DNA of 23,427 nucleotides. It comes from JAFNGF01 sp964567045. GTDB taxonomy: Bacteria > Planctomycetota > Phycisphaerae > Sedimentisphaerales > Anaerobacaceae. The notes below the pieces were generated by a model. The model searched no databases. It had not been told where the DNA came from and was given only the letters and a program-made list of their open reading frames with translations. Shown in pieces: positions 15,728 through 21,833 of the stretch. The position numbers and the translations under genes were made by a program. The stretch is from positions 1-23,427 of the forward strand of contig CAZMLE010000056.1 of the NCBI GenBank assembly GCA_964567045.1, read 5' to 3'. Each line of letters opens with the position of its first letter. The first letter of the stretch is position 1.

Positions 15728-15747
15728 TATTGCCTCCAGTCAAAAAG

Positions 15748-16221
15748 TCAAAGCTCCTTGTTCTGTTTTTGTAGGACAAGCTGTCGGGCCTGCGATATCT
15801 GCTTCTGGTATTGGGGCATATGATCGCAAAGGTATCGGTGCCAGTCGTCGCTGTTCCATAGCTCGATGTGATCTCTGACGCCGACGAGTGTAATCTGGTC
15901 TTTCAGGCCGGCCCTTTTTCGCAGTGTTTCATTCAAGAGCAGTCGGCCTTGGCGGTCCAGCTCCACCTTGCTGGCCAAAGCAAAGCTCATTCGTTCAAAA
16001 GCCACGGCCTCGTCTGGTGCAGTGGTTTGCGGGGCGAGAGAAAGGACCATCTGCTGAAAGTACCTCTCAGGATATAAGCAAAGTATGCCGTTTGCGCCCA
16101 GGACAAGGTAGAAATTACTGCCGTGCTCATCAGCGTCAATTTGGCTTCTGAGCCTGTTTGAGATAAGGACTCTGCTTTTGTCATCAATAACGTGCTGGTA
16201 CTCACCTGTTAATAAAAGCAT
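15748..16221 (-). CDS. mraZ: Transcriptional regulator MraZ
   Basis: DNA-binding regulator of the division and cell-wall cluster, working as a ring-shaped oligomer. Two SpoVT/AbrB-like halves are visible: LLTGEYQHVIDDKSRVLIS at the start and ASKVELDRQGRLLLNETLR in the second half, each carrying the D-x-[KR]-[GS]-R signature (DDKSR, DRQGR). This is followed by ITLVGVRDHIELW. I chose the ATG at 16221 (157 residues), which aligns with the usual MLLLTGEY-type opening; the open frame extends 15 codons further. It is the first gene of the cluster, with a strong promoter about 40 bases upstream containing repeats of the type MraZ binds. It probably represses its own operon. Confidence 0.92.
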   Translation of the reverse strand: MLLLTGEYQHVIDDKSRVLISNRLRSQIDADEHGSNFYLVLGANGILCLYPERYFQQMVLSLAPQTTAPDEAVAFERMSFALASKVELDRQGRLLLNETLRKRAGLKDQITLVGVRDHIELWNSDDWHRYLCDHMPQYQKQISQARQLVLQKQNKEL

Positions 16222-16525
16222 AAATTTCGTCCCACTTGTCGAGTTCAGATTGGGAAATAATACCACTTTTCACCACCCAGTCAACATCCAATTTCTATTT
16301 TCCAGAAAATTCCACAAGATTTTCTTATGGGACCTCCTCTCCCCTAAGGATAATTCACGTAGCCACAAGCTCTTGCGCGAGACTGGGGGAAATTGTCTTG
16401 CCTGCCAATTTCCCTTTGATCGTCCGGTCATCCATCGCGGGCGCCGTGTGAATCTCGGGCAATACCAAGCCGAAACCGCCCGGATTCCGAATGGGTGGTA
16501 AAATGTGGCAATACCTTATAGTGAA
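16222..16525. other. Leader and promoter region between tRNA-Gly and mraZ
   Basis: About 300 bases without a gene. It contains the mraZ promoter (16257-16284) and a perfect 9-bp stem-loop (16387-16395 with 16406-16414, arms GGGAAATTG/CAATTTCCC, 10-base loop) without a U-run. A purine-rich GGGGAGAGGAGG stretch on the minus strand near 16332-16343 looks like a ribosome-binding site, but no good start codon follows. Confidence 0.55.
16257..16284 (-). promoter_or_regulatory. Promoter of the mraZ cluster with MraZ-box-like repeats
   Basis: On the minus strand TTGACT (16279-16284), 16 bases, TATTAT (16257-16262), followed by a leader of about 30 bases to the mraZ ATG at 16221. The spacer is GGGTGGTGAAAAGTGG: two GTGG units spaced exactly ten bases apart, with another TGG four bases before. 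MraZ is known to bind tandem TGGG-type boxes at about ten-base spacing in its own promoter. Repeats in this spacer fit autoregulation by blocking polymerase. Confidence 0.65.
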
Positions 16526-16596
16526 AGCGGGCGATGAGAATCGGACTCACATACTCGGCTTGGAAGGCCGATGCTCTGCCATTGAGCTACGCCCGC
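16526..16596 (-). tRNA. tRNA-Gly (anticodon TCC)
   Basis: 71 bases that fold as a full cloverleaf: 7-bp acceptor stem GCGGGCG/CGCCCGC, 4-bp D stem GCTC/GAGC with GG in the loop, 5-bp anticodon stem TCGGC/GCCGA with loop CTTCCAA (anticodon TCC, Gly), and 5-bp T stem GTGAG/CTCAT with loop TCCGATT. The 3' CCA is not encoded; discriminator base T. The T loop reads T54-C55-C56 instead of the near-universal T54-T55-C56, so the pseudouridine-55 site is missing. A good promoter lies 15-50 bases upstream. The gene abuts the mobile element on its 5' side. Confidence 0.93.
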
Positions 16597-16617
16597 GGAA
16601 CAATTCTAAGTCTTTGC

Positions 16618-16647
16618 AATATAACATCTTGCCAAACCTAATGTCAA
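16618..16647 (-). promoter_or_regulatory. Promoter of tRNA-Gly overlapping the integrase stop
   Basis: TTGACA (16642-16647), 18 bases, TATATT (16618-16623) on the minus strand; transcription would start about 15 bases before the tRNA. The -35 contains the TGA stop codon of the integrase gene (16644-16646). Confidence 0.65.
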
Positions 16648-17846
16648 GCATCTGTTCCTGAAACATGGGGTGCGCGCCAAATATGTGCCAAATTTTGACC
16701 GATACTTTTGGCTGATGCGGCCCGTGCACGATCTACCAGGTCGTTAGCGACACCGAGGTAAAACTGATGTGTTGTTTTGAAATCTGAATGTCCTGCGAGT
16801 CGCATCACATCCAATTCGCCCATCCCGGCATTGAGCCAATTGGTAAGTGCCGTACTCCTGAGATCGCGAAAGCGTCCAGTTTTTACGCCTGCCCGTTTCA
16901 GAATCTTTTTGAACCGCAAACCGAAATTACGGAGGACGCTTAGTCGCGCATCAATGAAACTCCACTTACCCTGTCTACGCAACTGTTGGATTACGTGATA
17001 GCGGTCTGGAGGCACGAAAATGTATGGCAAACCCTCTGGCTGCCGGCTTTGATGTTCGGCCAGCATTGCCACAACCTGGTCTGTCAACGGCAAGGTCCGG
17101 CGCTCCGTGTCTTTGATAAGCCATTGCCAGGTCTCGGCAGTGTTGTCTTTAGGTGACACGTCAAACCTGAGTCTCTCAAAATCAATGTCCGCCCATACGG
17201 CATTAAGAAGCTCCCCGCGTCTCGCAGCGGTTGTTAAAGCAACGGCAATCAAAAGGTCCCACCGGACACCATCTGGTTGCTGACATTCCTGAGCGGCCCT
17301 GAGAATCCGCTCACATTCATCGGCGGTAAACACTCTGATTTTGCGCTTGGGCGATTTCGGCAGCTCCACCAGCCTGATAGGGTTCTCCTCATCGAGCTGC
17401 TTGCGATTGACCGCCAGCTGGAATAGACGTTTCAACTGCCGGAGCTTTTTCGACACAGTAGCACCCTTATTGCCTCGGTCCAGACAGCTCTGCCGAAAAA
17501 GCTCGGCATGCTTGAGCGTCACCGCCTGATAATTGATGTTGCCTATAGTCTCGATAAACTCCTCTGCGGCATCTCGCCGCTCGACTTTGGTGCTTTCTCG
17601 TATCTGTCCGCCTGTCCGGACCAAACTGTCTTCCAAAAAACTACTAAACCTCATCGGCGCCGGCGCCAAAATGCCCATCTGAATCTCCTGCTCCTTCTGT
17701 GCCCGTTGAGTCTCGGCTTTTCGCCTGTCACCATGTCCCAGAGAAATCCGCTTCCGTTTGCCGTCCTCGGTCAGATAATCCAACATAAAGACAAGTCGTT
17801 CACCATCCCGTGACGGCCTTTTTCGTAATTTTACCAGCGGTCTCAT
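16644..17846 (-). CDS. Tyrosine recombinase (phage-type integrase)
   Basis: Site-specific recombinase that integrates and excises the element. 400 residues: an N-terminal arm-type DNA-binding part, a core-binding domain (about 60-165) and a C-terminal catalytic domain. Seen: Arg209 in TAARRGELL, Arg320 in FRDLRSTALTNWLNAG, LAGHSD with His343, and the nucleophile Tyr353 in HQFYLGV. The usual His of the HxxR box is Arg here (RDLR), a substitution found in some members. I chose the ATG at 17846: AAAGGAGGTC stands seven bases upstream and the protein begins MRPLVKLRKRP; the open frame extends 70 codons further through the neighbouring gene. A 29-codon ORF overlaps the start. It lies next to tRNA-Gly, a frequent integration target. 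Confidence 0.9.
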   Translation of the reverse strand: MRPLVKLRKRPSRDGERLVFMLDYLTEDGKRKRISLGHGDRRKAETQRAQKEQEIQMGILAPAPMRFSSFLEDSLVRTGGQIRESTKVERRDAAEEFIETIGNINYQAVTLKHAELFRQSCLDRGNKGATVSKKLRQLKRLFQLAVNRKQLDEENPIRLVELPKSPKRKIRVFTADECERILRAAQECQQPDGVRWDLLIAVALTTAARRGELLNAVWADIDFERLRFDVSPKDNTAETWQWLIKDTERRTLPLTDQVVAMLAEHQSRQPEGLPYIFVPPDRYHVIQQLRRQGKWSFIDARLSVLRNFGLRFKKILKRAGVKTGRFRDLRSTALTNWLNAGMGELDVMRLAGHSDFKTTHQFYLGVANDLVDRARAASAKSIGQNLAHIWRAPHVSGTDA

Positions 17847-17932
17847 CTTTTTTGACCTCCTTTCTTGCCGCTGGCAAGATCGGTCACTAACAATATAGAC
17901 CGCTGAGCCATGAGAACTAAAGTCAAAATCAT
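17843..17932 (-). CDS. 29-residue ORF coupling the excisionase-like gene to the integrase
   Basis: ATG at 17932, TGA at 17843-17845. The protein is hydrophobic at first (MILTLVLMAQRSILLV) and basic at the end (SGKKGGQKR). It starts by an ATGA overlap with the stop of the excisionase-like gene and ends by an ATGA overlap with the integrase start, so it exactly bridges the gap. Its own AAGGAG lies eight bases upstream. Its likely role is to carry ribosomes to the integrase start through the hairpin at 17863-17879; a function for the peptide itself is not evident. Confidence 0.5.
   Translation of the reverse strand: MILTLVLMAQRSILLVTDLASGKKGGQKR
17863..17879 (-). promoter_or_regulatory. Hairpin abutting the integrase ribosome-binding site
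   Basis: A perfect 7-bp stem TCTTGCC/GGCAAGA with a 3-base loop lies directly before the AAAGGAGGTC of the integrase and inside the 29-codon ORF. Ribosomes reading that ORF would open it, so it could tune integrase translation. Confidence 0.45.
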
Positions 17933-18171
17933 CGGGTTCGCTCCTTTTGAAGCTTCTCCTCGACCCATCTGCGAATAGCAGCGACCGGATAGAGCGGCTG
18001 GCGTGCAATATGAATGCAGGGTAAGCCGTGCGCCCGTTTGAGGTTATCAACCACACAGCCGTAGTCTTTGGCCTTGCTCACCTCTGGAATCCGCAAATAC
18101 TCGACCAACTCGGATTCCGTCATCAGGTCGGGCCATGATTTCACAGTTTGCTTGTTAAATTCATCTGCCAT
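17929..18171 (-). CDS. Excisionase/AlpA-like helix-turn-helix protein
   Basis: 80 residues with a MerR/excisionase-type layout: LMTESELVEYLRIPE as the first helix and turn, then a long second part with LKRAHGLPCIHIARQPLYPVAAIRRWVEEKLQKE. The wing LYPVAAIRRWVEE matches the end of HTH_17-type proteins, which bend DNA for excision or act as small activators. The middle (KAKDYGCVVDN) is longer than usual. ATG at 18171 is preferred over a TTG six bases before it; the ribosome-binding site is weak. Its place directly upstream of the integrase supports a role in recombination directionality. Confidence 0.65.
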   Translation of the reverse strand: MADEFNKQTVKSWPDLMTESELVEYLRIPEVSKAKDYGCVVDNLKRAHGLPCIHIARQPLYPVAAIRRWVEEKLQKERTR

Positions 18172-18219
18172 ATTCAAAACTTAGCCGCCAAAAGTATCTC
18201 GATGGGCAGCAGGTTGCTT

Positions 18220-19431
18220 TCAACTGTAATAATTCTCCAGACCTTGGTATCGCCCAATTCGCTTTTTGAAAATCGCCGTCCAGATAGCTGACACGTTCCG
18301 ATACCTGCTTCGCTGTTGACTTAGTTTGCGCGCATCGGCAAGCGATTTCTCGCGTAGTTTCGATAAGGTAGGTGGTGATAAACCGGCATGTTGAGCCTTT
18401 ACCCAGAGGCTTGCAAAAGACCCAAGTTCACGCCGGCCCTCCAGGCTGACCGGTGTGCAAGTCAAACCCAGGGCACGAAATACATCCCCTGCGAAAGATT
18501 GCGCATCCGGGTCGTAGCGGTGCTGCATTCCAGACAAAACTTCTCCGAGTTTCACGGGACCAGATCGCTTATCCGGGCCCCGGGGGCCGAACGATTCCTT
18601 TGCGCTCGAGCCCCCTGGGTCGGCTTCCTTCGGCTTTGGCGGCAGTTCCGCCGTAGGCGGTTCGGCTTTTGTTTCAACTTGTGCTTCTACCGTCTGAGAG
18701 GTTCCTTGCCGTTTTTTAATTTCTTCTTTATTCTTGCCGTTGCCGTTTGCTACCGCGATAGCGGTAGCTTTCTCTTTATACTTATACTTCCTCTTGCCGT
18801 TACGTAAGGGCGTCCGTTTCTTTCCAATTCTTTCCGAAAGTTTCCGTTTTTTTCCGACAGAATCCGGCGCTCCGGTTTTTTGATTTGTAGAGACAGATTT
18901 CTCCTTCGATTTCAGACGTTTTGTTTTCCTCCCGGAAGGTAACTTGTCACCCTGTATCCTGCTCAGTAACACCCGCTCGACAAGACCGATACATTCCAAT
19001 ATGGGCATTGCTTGTTTGAGATCGCCGTTGTCCAGGTTCAATTGAGCCGCTAAGTAATCATAAGAGGCGGCCTGCCCTTCGGTCGTTAACAAATAGCCCC
19101 GCGAATCAATAGTTTTCGACCCAGCATAATTCTTGAGGTCCTCAAAAACGGAGCGCAGCAGGTGCCGTTCTGGACGTGATTTCAAAAGTCTGAGCCTCTC
19201 CACGTGCCGGACTTCATACGGTTTGCTTGCCCCGGATGTCGTCACAAAACTTTTTGTGTATGCCAGAGGCCCCGGCCTATCTTTCCGCAAGTCGTCTGGC
19301 AGCTCAAACAACTCTCGAAAGTCAGTTATATGCCAGGATTTTCGCGTTCCCCGCTTTGCCGTGACTGGCGTTTGACGGGCCTTCCGCCCGCTGTCTATCC
19401 GTTGTCGTTCGCTACTACGTTTTGTTGCCAT
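18220..19431 (-). CDS. Lys-rich DNA-binding protein, possible replication initiator
   Basis: 403 residues, no named family recognised. The N-terminal part (about 30-155) contains FRELFELPDDLRK, a GYLLTTEGQAASYDYLAAQLNL segment and PILECIGLVERV, resembling a winged-helix domain as in phage replisome organisers. A very basic, low-complexity linker follows (about 165-235, many Lys and Arg), then a Pro/Glu-rich stretch and a C-terminal domain (about 300-403) with LSKLREKSLADARKLSQQ. Similar layouts (winged helix, linker, small C-terminal domain) occur in phage DnaD/O-type replication proteins, so replication is a reasonable guess from fold and position. The ATG at 19431 follows AAGG directly; a GTG at 19449 is an alternative. 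The gene is in the element's main operon. Confidence 0.55.
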   Translation of the reverse strand: MATKRSSERQRIDSGRKARQTPVTAKRGTRKSWHITDFRELFELPDDLRKDRPGPLAYTKSFVTTSGASKPYEVRHVERLRLLKSRPERHLLRSVFEDLKNYAGSKTIDSRGYLLTTEGQAASYDYLAAQLNLDNGDLKQAMPILECIGLVERVLLSRIQGDKLPSGRKTKRLKSKEKSVSTNQKTGAPDSVGKKRKLSERIGKKRTPLRNGKRKYKYKEKATAIAVANGNGKNKEEIKKRQGTSQTVEAQVETKAEPPTAELPPKPKEADPGGSSAKESFGPRGPDKRSGPVKLGEVLSGMQHRYDPDAQSFAGDVFRALGLTCTPVSLEGRRELGSFASLWVKAQHAGLSPPTLSKLREKSLADARKLSQQRSRYRNVSAIWTAIFKKRIGRYQGLENYYS

Positions 19432-19569
19432 CCTTGATCCGGAAATCACTTTTATTTTTCACTTGGCCACCAACTAAGGCAAACTCCGTGACATGTCCGG
19501 CATAACCTGGCCGGTCCTTGTCTCTGTCCCCGCGTTGGCACTCGGTAGTCGGTTTTCTCTTTATCCCTC

Positions 19570-19908
19570 TTAGCCCGGCAGCCACTTCTGTCTGCCCATC
19601 GGCCACCAGGTGAGGCACGGCGAACCACACGCCCGGCAAACCCGCAATCTCCCTTTGACGGCCAAGCCGCGTTTTGCCAGGAAAGGCAGCCTTCGTGCGG
19701 TTAGGTATCTATCACAGCCCATGAATCGTGCCAGCTCCGCACTCGTCGCCCCCTGGCATTGTAAAAGGGCTTGATACACTGCCCGCGTTTGGCTCCGAAC
19801 CCGTCCCATCCGAACCACTCTGTCACCGGCTTCGAAGCTGGTCACGGGATCATTCCGCTTCGACAGCGGTTCAAAGAGACAAGGCATATCAATTCTGCTG
19901 GCGGTCAT
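19570..19908 (-). CDS. Winged-helix DNA-binding protein with Cys-rich tail
   Basis: 112 residues. The centre SQTRAVYQALLQCQGATSAELARFMGCDRYLTARRLPFLAKRGL is a winged-helix pattern in which a helix-turn-helix is followed by RRLPxLxxxGL. The tail RVCRACGSPCLTWWP has three Cys that could bind zinc. The type is frequent in phages and integrative elements and probably acts as a small regulator; the exact role is unknown. Start: ATG at 19908 with GGAGGGC seven bases upstream. It overlaps the preceding gene by 20 bases. A near-copy of the Cys tail appears in another frame just downstream (19452-19502). Confidence 0.7.
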   Translation of the reverse strand: MTASRIDMPCLFEPLSKRNDPVTSFEAGDRVVRMGRVRSQTRAVYQALLQCQGATSAELARFMGCDRYLTARRLPFLAKRGLAVKGRLRVCRACGSPCLTWWPMGRQKWLPG

Positions 19909-20107
19909 CTTGCCCTCCGCCGCTTGCCCGCTGTTTCGCCACACTGTTCAGTGCCTTCTGTACTTCGGTCACATCAAAGCGCAATCGACCGCCAATCTCC
20001 AGCGCCGGAATCAAGCCCTCGGAAGCAAGTTCGCGTAGGAAACGTCTGGGTAGGTTAAGTTGCCGTGCGAGTTTCTCAAGTGATACAAAACTGTTTTGGT
20101 CAAACAT
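19889..20107 (-). CDS. Small MerR/excisionase-family helix-turn-helix protein
   Basis: 72 residues matching the HTH_17/excisionase pattern from start to finish: SLEKLARQLNLPRRFLRELA as the helix-turn-helix, GLIPALEIGGRLRFD as the wing, and VTEVQKALNSVAKQR as the last helix. Such proteins are recombination directionality factors or small regulators (AlpA type). With the 80-residue protein near the integrase there are two excisionase-like genes in this element; which one directs excision cannot be told. The start ATG has GAGGG directly upstream. It overlaps the next gene by 20 bases. Confidence 0.75.
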   Translation of the reverse strand: MFDQNSFVSLEKLARQLNLPRRFLRELASEGLIPALEIGGRLRFDVTEVQKALNSVAKQRASGGGQDDRQQN

Positions 20108-20173
20108 GCCCTCAAAAATAGAGGAATCTTGAGGACAGTCAAAAAAATGTGCTGTACTGAGCCGTGTTGAGCC

Positions 20174-20812
20174 TTACTGAGCCATCGGGTGGTTCTGTGG
20201 AATACTATGTCTGTATTTTTCAAGGTACTCAGTGGGCAGTTCGTGCTTTGGTAAAATCCAGCGCCGGGGGGTGACTTGAACGAAGTGGTATTTCTGGGGC
20301 TCCTCACCCTCTCGGATATTACGTAGTGTATTTTCGCTTAGGTCAAGAATCTCCGCCCACTTGGTCATGGGAAGCGGCAGAGAGTATTCTATTGTCGGTT
20401 GCTGTGTCTGCGACCCTGAAAATGTCACGCTTGGATATTTGTCGATTGTTTCGACCGTGATATGTTTGGCCTGTGCCAGCACAATCAGATGGTCGAAGAT
20501 GTTCTTCCAGGTCAGGCCGGCGGGATCGGTTACGTTGCAATGTTGCTGCAGGAATGCCGATAGACGGCCCATGTTCCACACCCCACCCGTAAAGAAAAGG
20601 ACAAATTCCTTTTGCTTTTCATTCAGCGGGTCCTCCGATGGGCCGTAAAGTGGCCGTTGCTTGCCGTCAAGGGAGTATCCAACCCTCTTATATCCGTCCC
20701 GGAGTGGGTACACGGGATAGGAGACTCTTTTTATCCCCACTTCATTTAATTTTTCCACAAACGCATCCTGTGCGGCTTTGCCGGTTAAGGTAATTGGTTT
20801 CTTTTTGCCCAT
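20174..20812 (-). CDS. Unknown protein with C-terminal helix-turn-helix-like region
   Basis: 212 residues, unrecognised. The first 60 residues are basic and Tyr-rich. The middle has EKQKEFVLFFTGGVWNMGRL followed by a helix-rich stretch. Residues about 148-170 read MTKWAEILDLSENTLRNIREG, which fits a helix-turn-helix, followed by YHFVQVTPRRWILPKHELP. It may be a regulator or DNA-binding protein of the element. ATG at 20812, weak ribosome-binding site (GGTGAAG). It is the first gene after the candidate RNA and its promoter, about 270 bases downstream of the expected transcription start. Confidence 0.65.
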   Translation of the reverse strand: MGKKKPITLTGKAAQDAFVEKLNEVGIKRVSYPVYPLRDGYKRVGYSLDGKQRPLYGPSEDPLNEKQKEFVLFFTGGVWNMGRLSAFLQQHCNVTDPAGLTWKNIFDHLIVLAQAKHITVETIDKYPSVTFSGSQTQQPTIEYSLPLPMTKWAEILDLSENTLRNIREGEEPQKYHFVQVTPRRWILPKHELPTEYLEKYRHSIPQNHPMAQ

Positions 20813-20849
20813 GCTTCACCATTGAAGGTGGCACCGGAAAACCGCCGGG

Positions 20850-20954
20850 GGACTTGTCTGCACCGCTCCTGACAAGTTGATGGCCATCGGCACGTGGGTG
20901 CCAGCACCCACGTTCTTTTGGACTTGTCTGCACCGCTGCCGACAAACTGACGGC
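20850..20954. repeat. Palindromic repeat pair with central hairpin
   Basis: Two 35-base direct copies (20850-20884 and 20920-20954, exactly 70 apart, 30 of 35 identical) begin GGACTTGTCTGCACCGCT. Each has CTTGTC/GACAA arms that can pair. Between them is a perfect 10-bp inverted repeat with arms ACGTGGGTGC (20892-20901) and its complement (20904-20913). This lies between the candidate RNA's terminator and the 212-residue gene. It resembles a REP-type cluster, or a binding-site array. Confidence 0.65.
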
Positions 20955-20970
20955 TCCCGCTGCCGGCCAA

Positions 20971-21039
20971 GAAAAATGCCAGGGCTGTTGACGCTCACTG
21001 AAGAAGCGGATACCCGTTGCCGGAATATCGACCCTGGCA
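20971..21039 (-). terminator. Intrinsic terminator formed by the candidate RNA's closing stem
   Basis: 8-bp GC-rich stem TGCCAGGG/CCCTGGCA followed at once by TTTTTC (20971-20976). Unusually the stem encloses 47 bases that fold into two hairpins, rather than a small loop. Confidence 0.5.
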
Positions 21040-21060
21040 CAGTTTGATATGCTTTCAGAA

Positions 21061-21079
21061 TTGGGTTCAGTGAACTCAA
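21061..21079. promoter_or_regulatory. 19-bp palindrome just downstream of the promoter
   Basis: TTGGGTTCAGTGAACTCAA is a palindrome with 9-base arms, one mismatched pair and a central base. It lies a few bases after the expected transcription start. It may be a repressor operator on DNA, the apical hairpin of the RNA, or both. Confidence 0.45.
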
Positions 21080-21089
21080 CATATCTGCA

Positions 21090-21117
21090 ATTATACCAAG
21101 TGTCGAGTTGTTGTAAA
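21090..21117 (-). promoter_or_regulatory. Promoter of the candidate RNA and element operon
   Basis: TTTACA (21112-21117), 16 bases, TATAAT (21090-21095) on the minus strand. The -10 is perfect and the -35 matches five of six. Expected start of transcription is about 21084-21086. Confidence 0.6.
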
Positions 21118-21555
21118 TAGCCTGCTGAAAAAAAACAGGGTAGTCTGACACGGTTCGCAGCCAGATCGCCGCCTCTGGGCCAAGTGGCGAATCGGATATT
21201 CCGGCAGGTCGTCTAAAAATCCATTTTCCACTGACCAGTAGGCTCATCTTTTCGCCGAAAAATGTCCAGAAAAACCATATCGACTGGGGCAATCTGGGGC
21301 AATAAGGTCAATCCGGGCCCCTCGACGCGCCACAAGCCCAACCAGAGGCCTTCCCATCAACGATAAGGCCGTGCCGATGCTGTTCTCAACCAAACATCCC
21401 TCCCAAAAATGCCAGGCAACCAAAACCTTTGCGCCAAACACCCCACCATAGCCCGGTTCACGCTCTGAGAAGCCCGATCTCGCGCGCGCCCGATCTATGA
21501 CGTCCTGTTTGCTCGAATAAGGCATAGCCGATCCGCCGGCCAGCCAGCAGGGCAC

Positions 21556-21586
21556 AAAAAAAGCTGCCGGTTGCAACTGCCGGCAG
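21556..21586 (-). terminator. Intrinsic terminator after the capsid-gene unit
   Basis: On the minus strand a 7-bp stem CTGCCGG/CCGGCAG with a 9-base loop is followed by C and seven T. It lies about 65 bases after the stop of the 60-residue Cys-rich gene and closes that transcription unit. Confidence 0.75.
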
Positions 21587-21649
21587 TTTTCCGAAGAAAA
21601 TCAAAACTACTTAAGAAAGGAGACCGCCAATGCCGATGGCGGATAAACA

Positions 21650-21832
21650 CTATTTCTTGCCCCGTTTTACTTCTTTTGGATCGGCTCTCTTTTGAAATTC
21701 ACCGCACCAGCCACTGCTGCGGACAGGGGGCCACAAACCACTGCCTGTTTGTGGCGGGCTCCGCCTGCATTCGCTCCTTGTCCCCTGGGTTTTGGGCTGA
21801 AAAAAATTGCAATCCTGACATGTTTCGTCCAT
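21650..21832 (-). CDS. Small Cys-rich zinc-ribbon-like phage protein
   Basis: 60 residues with CQDCNFFQP (Cys5, Cys8), SECRRSPP (Cys22) and GWCGEF (Cys43). The pattern CxxCxFF ... CRRxPP ... WCGEF is one I associate with small zinc-binding proteins common in phage genomes, whose function is not established. Four Cys in this spacing fit one zinc site. The ATG lies one base after the capsid stop codon with GGGGAT upstream, so it is translated with the capsid gene. The open frame ends just before the intrinsic terminator. A plus-strand open frame over the same DNA is ignored because this pattern is specific. Confidence 0.75.
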   Translation of the reverse strand: MDETCQDCNFFQPKTQGTRSECRRSPPQTGSGLWPPVRSSGWCGEFQKRADPKEVKRGKK

Positions 21833-21833
21833 T

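Larger units (their letters stand above)
20971..21086 (-). ncRNA. Candidate structured small RNA or terminator-forming leader
   Basis: About 116 bases from a sigma70-type promoter to an intrinsic terminator. Visible pairing: (1) a 6-bp stem GATATG/CATATC near the 5' end enclosing a hairpin with arms TTGAGTTCA/TGAACCCAA (one mismatch); (2) a closing stem TGCCAGGG/CCCTGGCA (21032-21039 with 20977-20984) around two small hairpins, one with GATA/TATC and CCG-GCAA-CGG, i.e. a GNRA tetraloop (21009-21029), and one CGCT/AGCG (20992-21008). Five U follow the closing stem, so the same stem terminates transcription. CTGAA in the first domain could pair with TTCAG in the last loop. I know no family that matches; it may be a trans-acting RNA, an attenuator or a riboswitch-like leader. 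Confidence 0.5.
20813..21649. other. Gene-poor regulatory region of the element
   Basis: About 840 bases. From right to left: the intrinsic terminator at 21556-21586, a stretch 21120-21550 with only weak open frames, then a promoter, the candidate structured RNA and palindromic repeats. Two minus-strand open frames (ending at 21244, and starting at 21247 with an ATGA overlap) have no strong ribosome-binding site, no recognisable domain and run through the promoter, so I do not call them genes. Confidence 0.6.

Noticed and set aside
15525..15878. 118-codon plus-strand open frame in the division cluster
   Set aside because: It is antisense to the 69-residue ORF with a strong ribosome-binding site and to the end of mraZ, and has no recognisable product.
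17847..18056. 70-codon N-terminal extension of the integrase
   Set aside because: It overlaps the excisionase-like gene and is not needed: the ATG at 17846 has a strong ribosome-binding site and gives a normal integrase length.
19415..19639. A 74-codon minus-strand open frame
   Set aside because: It begins with TTG inside the winged-helix gene, overlaps it by 70 bases, runs into the next gene and has no ribosome-binding site.
20816..21292. A 158-codon minus-strand open frame
   Set aside because: It runs through the promoter, the structured RNA and the palindromic repeats, with a low-complexity C-terminal part derived from the repeats.
21244..21576. A 110-codon minus-strand open frame
   Set aside because: Its first codons lie in the intrinsic terminator, the internal ATG at 21525 has no good ribosome-binding site and the product matches nothing I know. 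It remains possible but unsupported.
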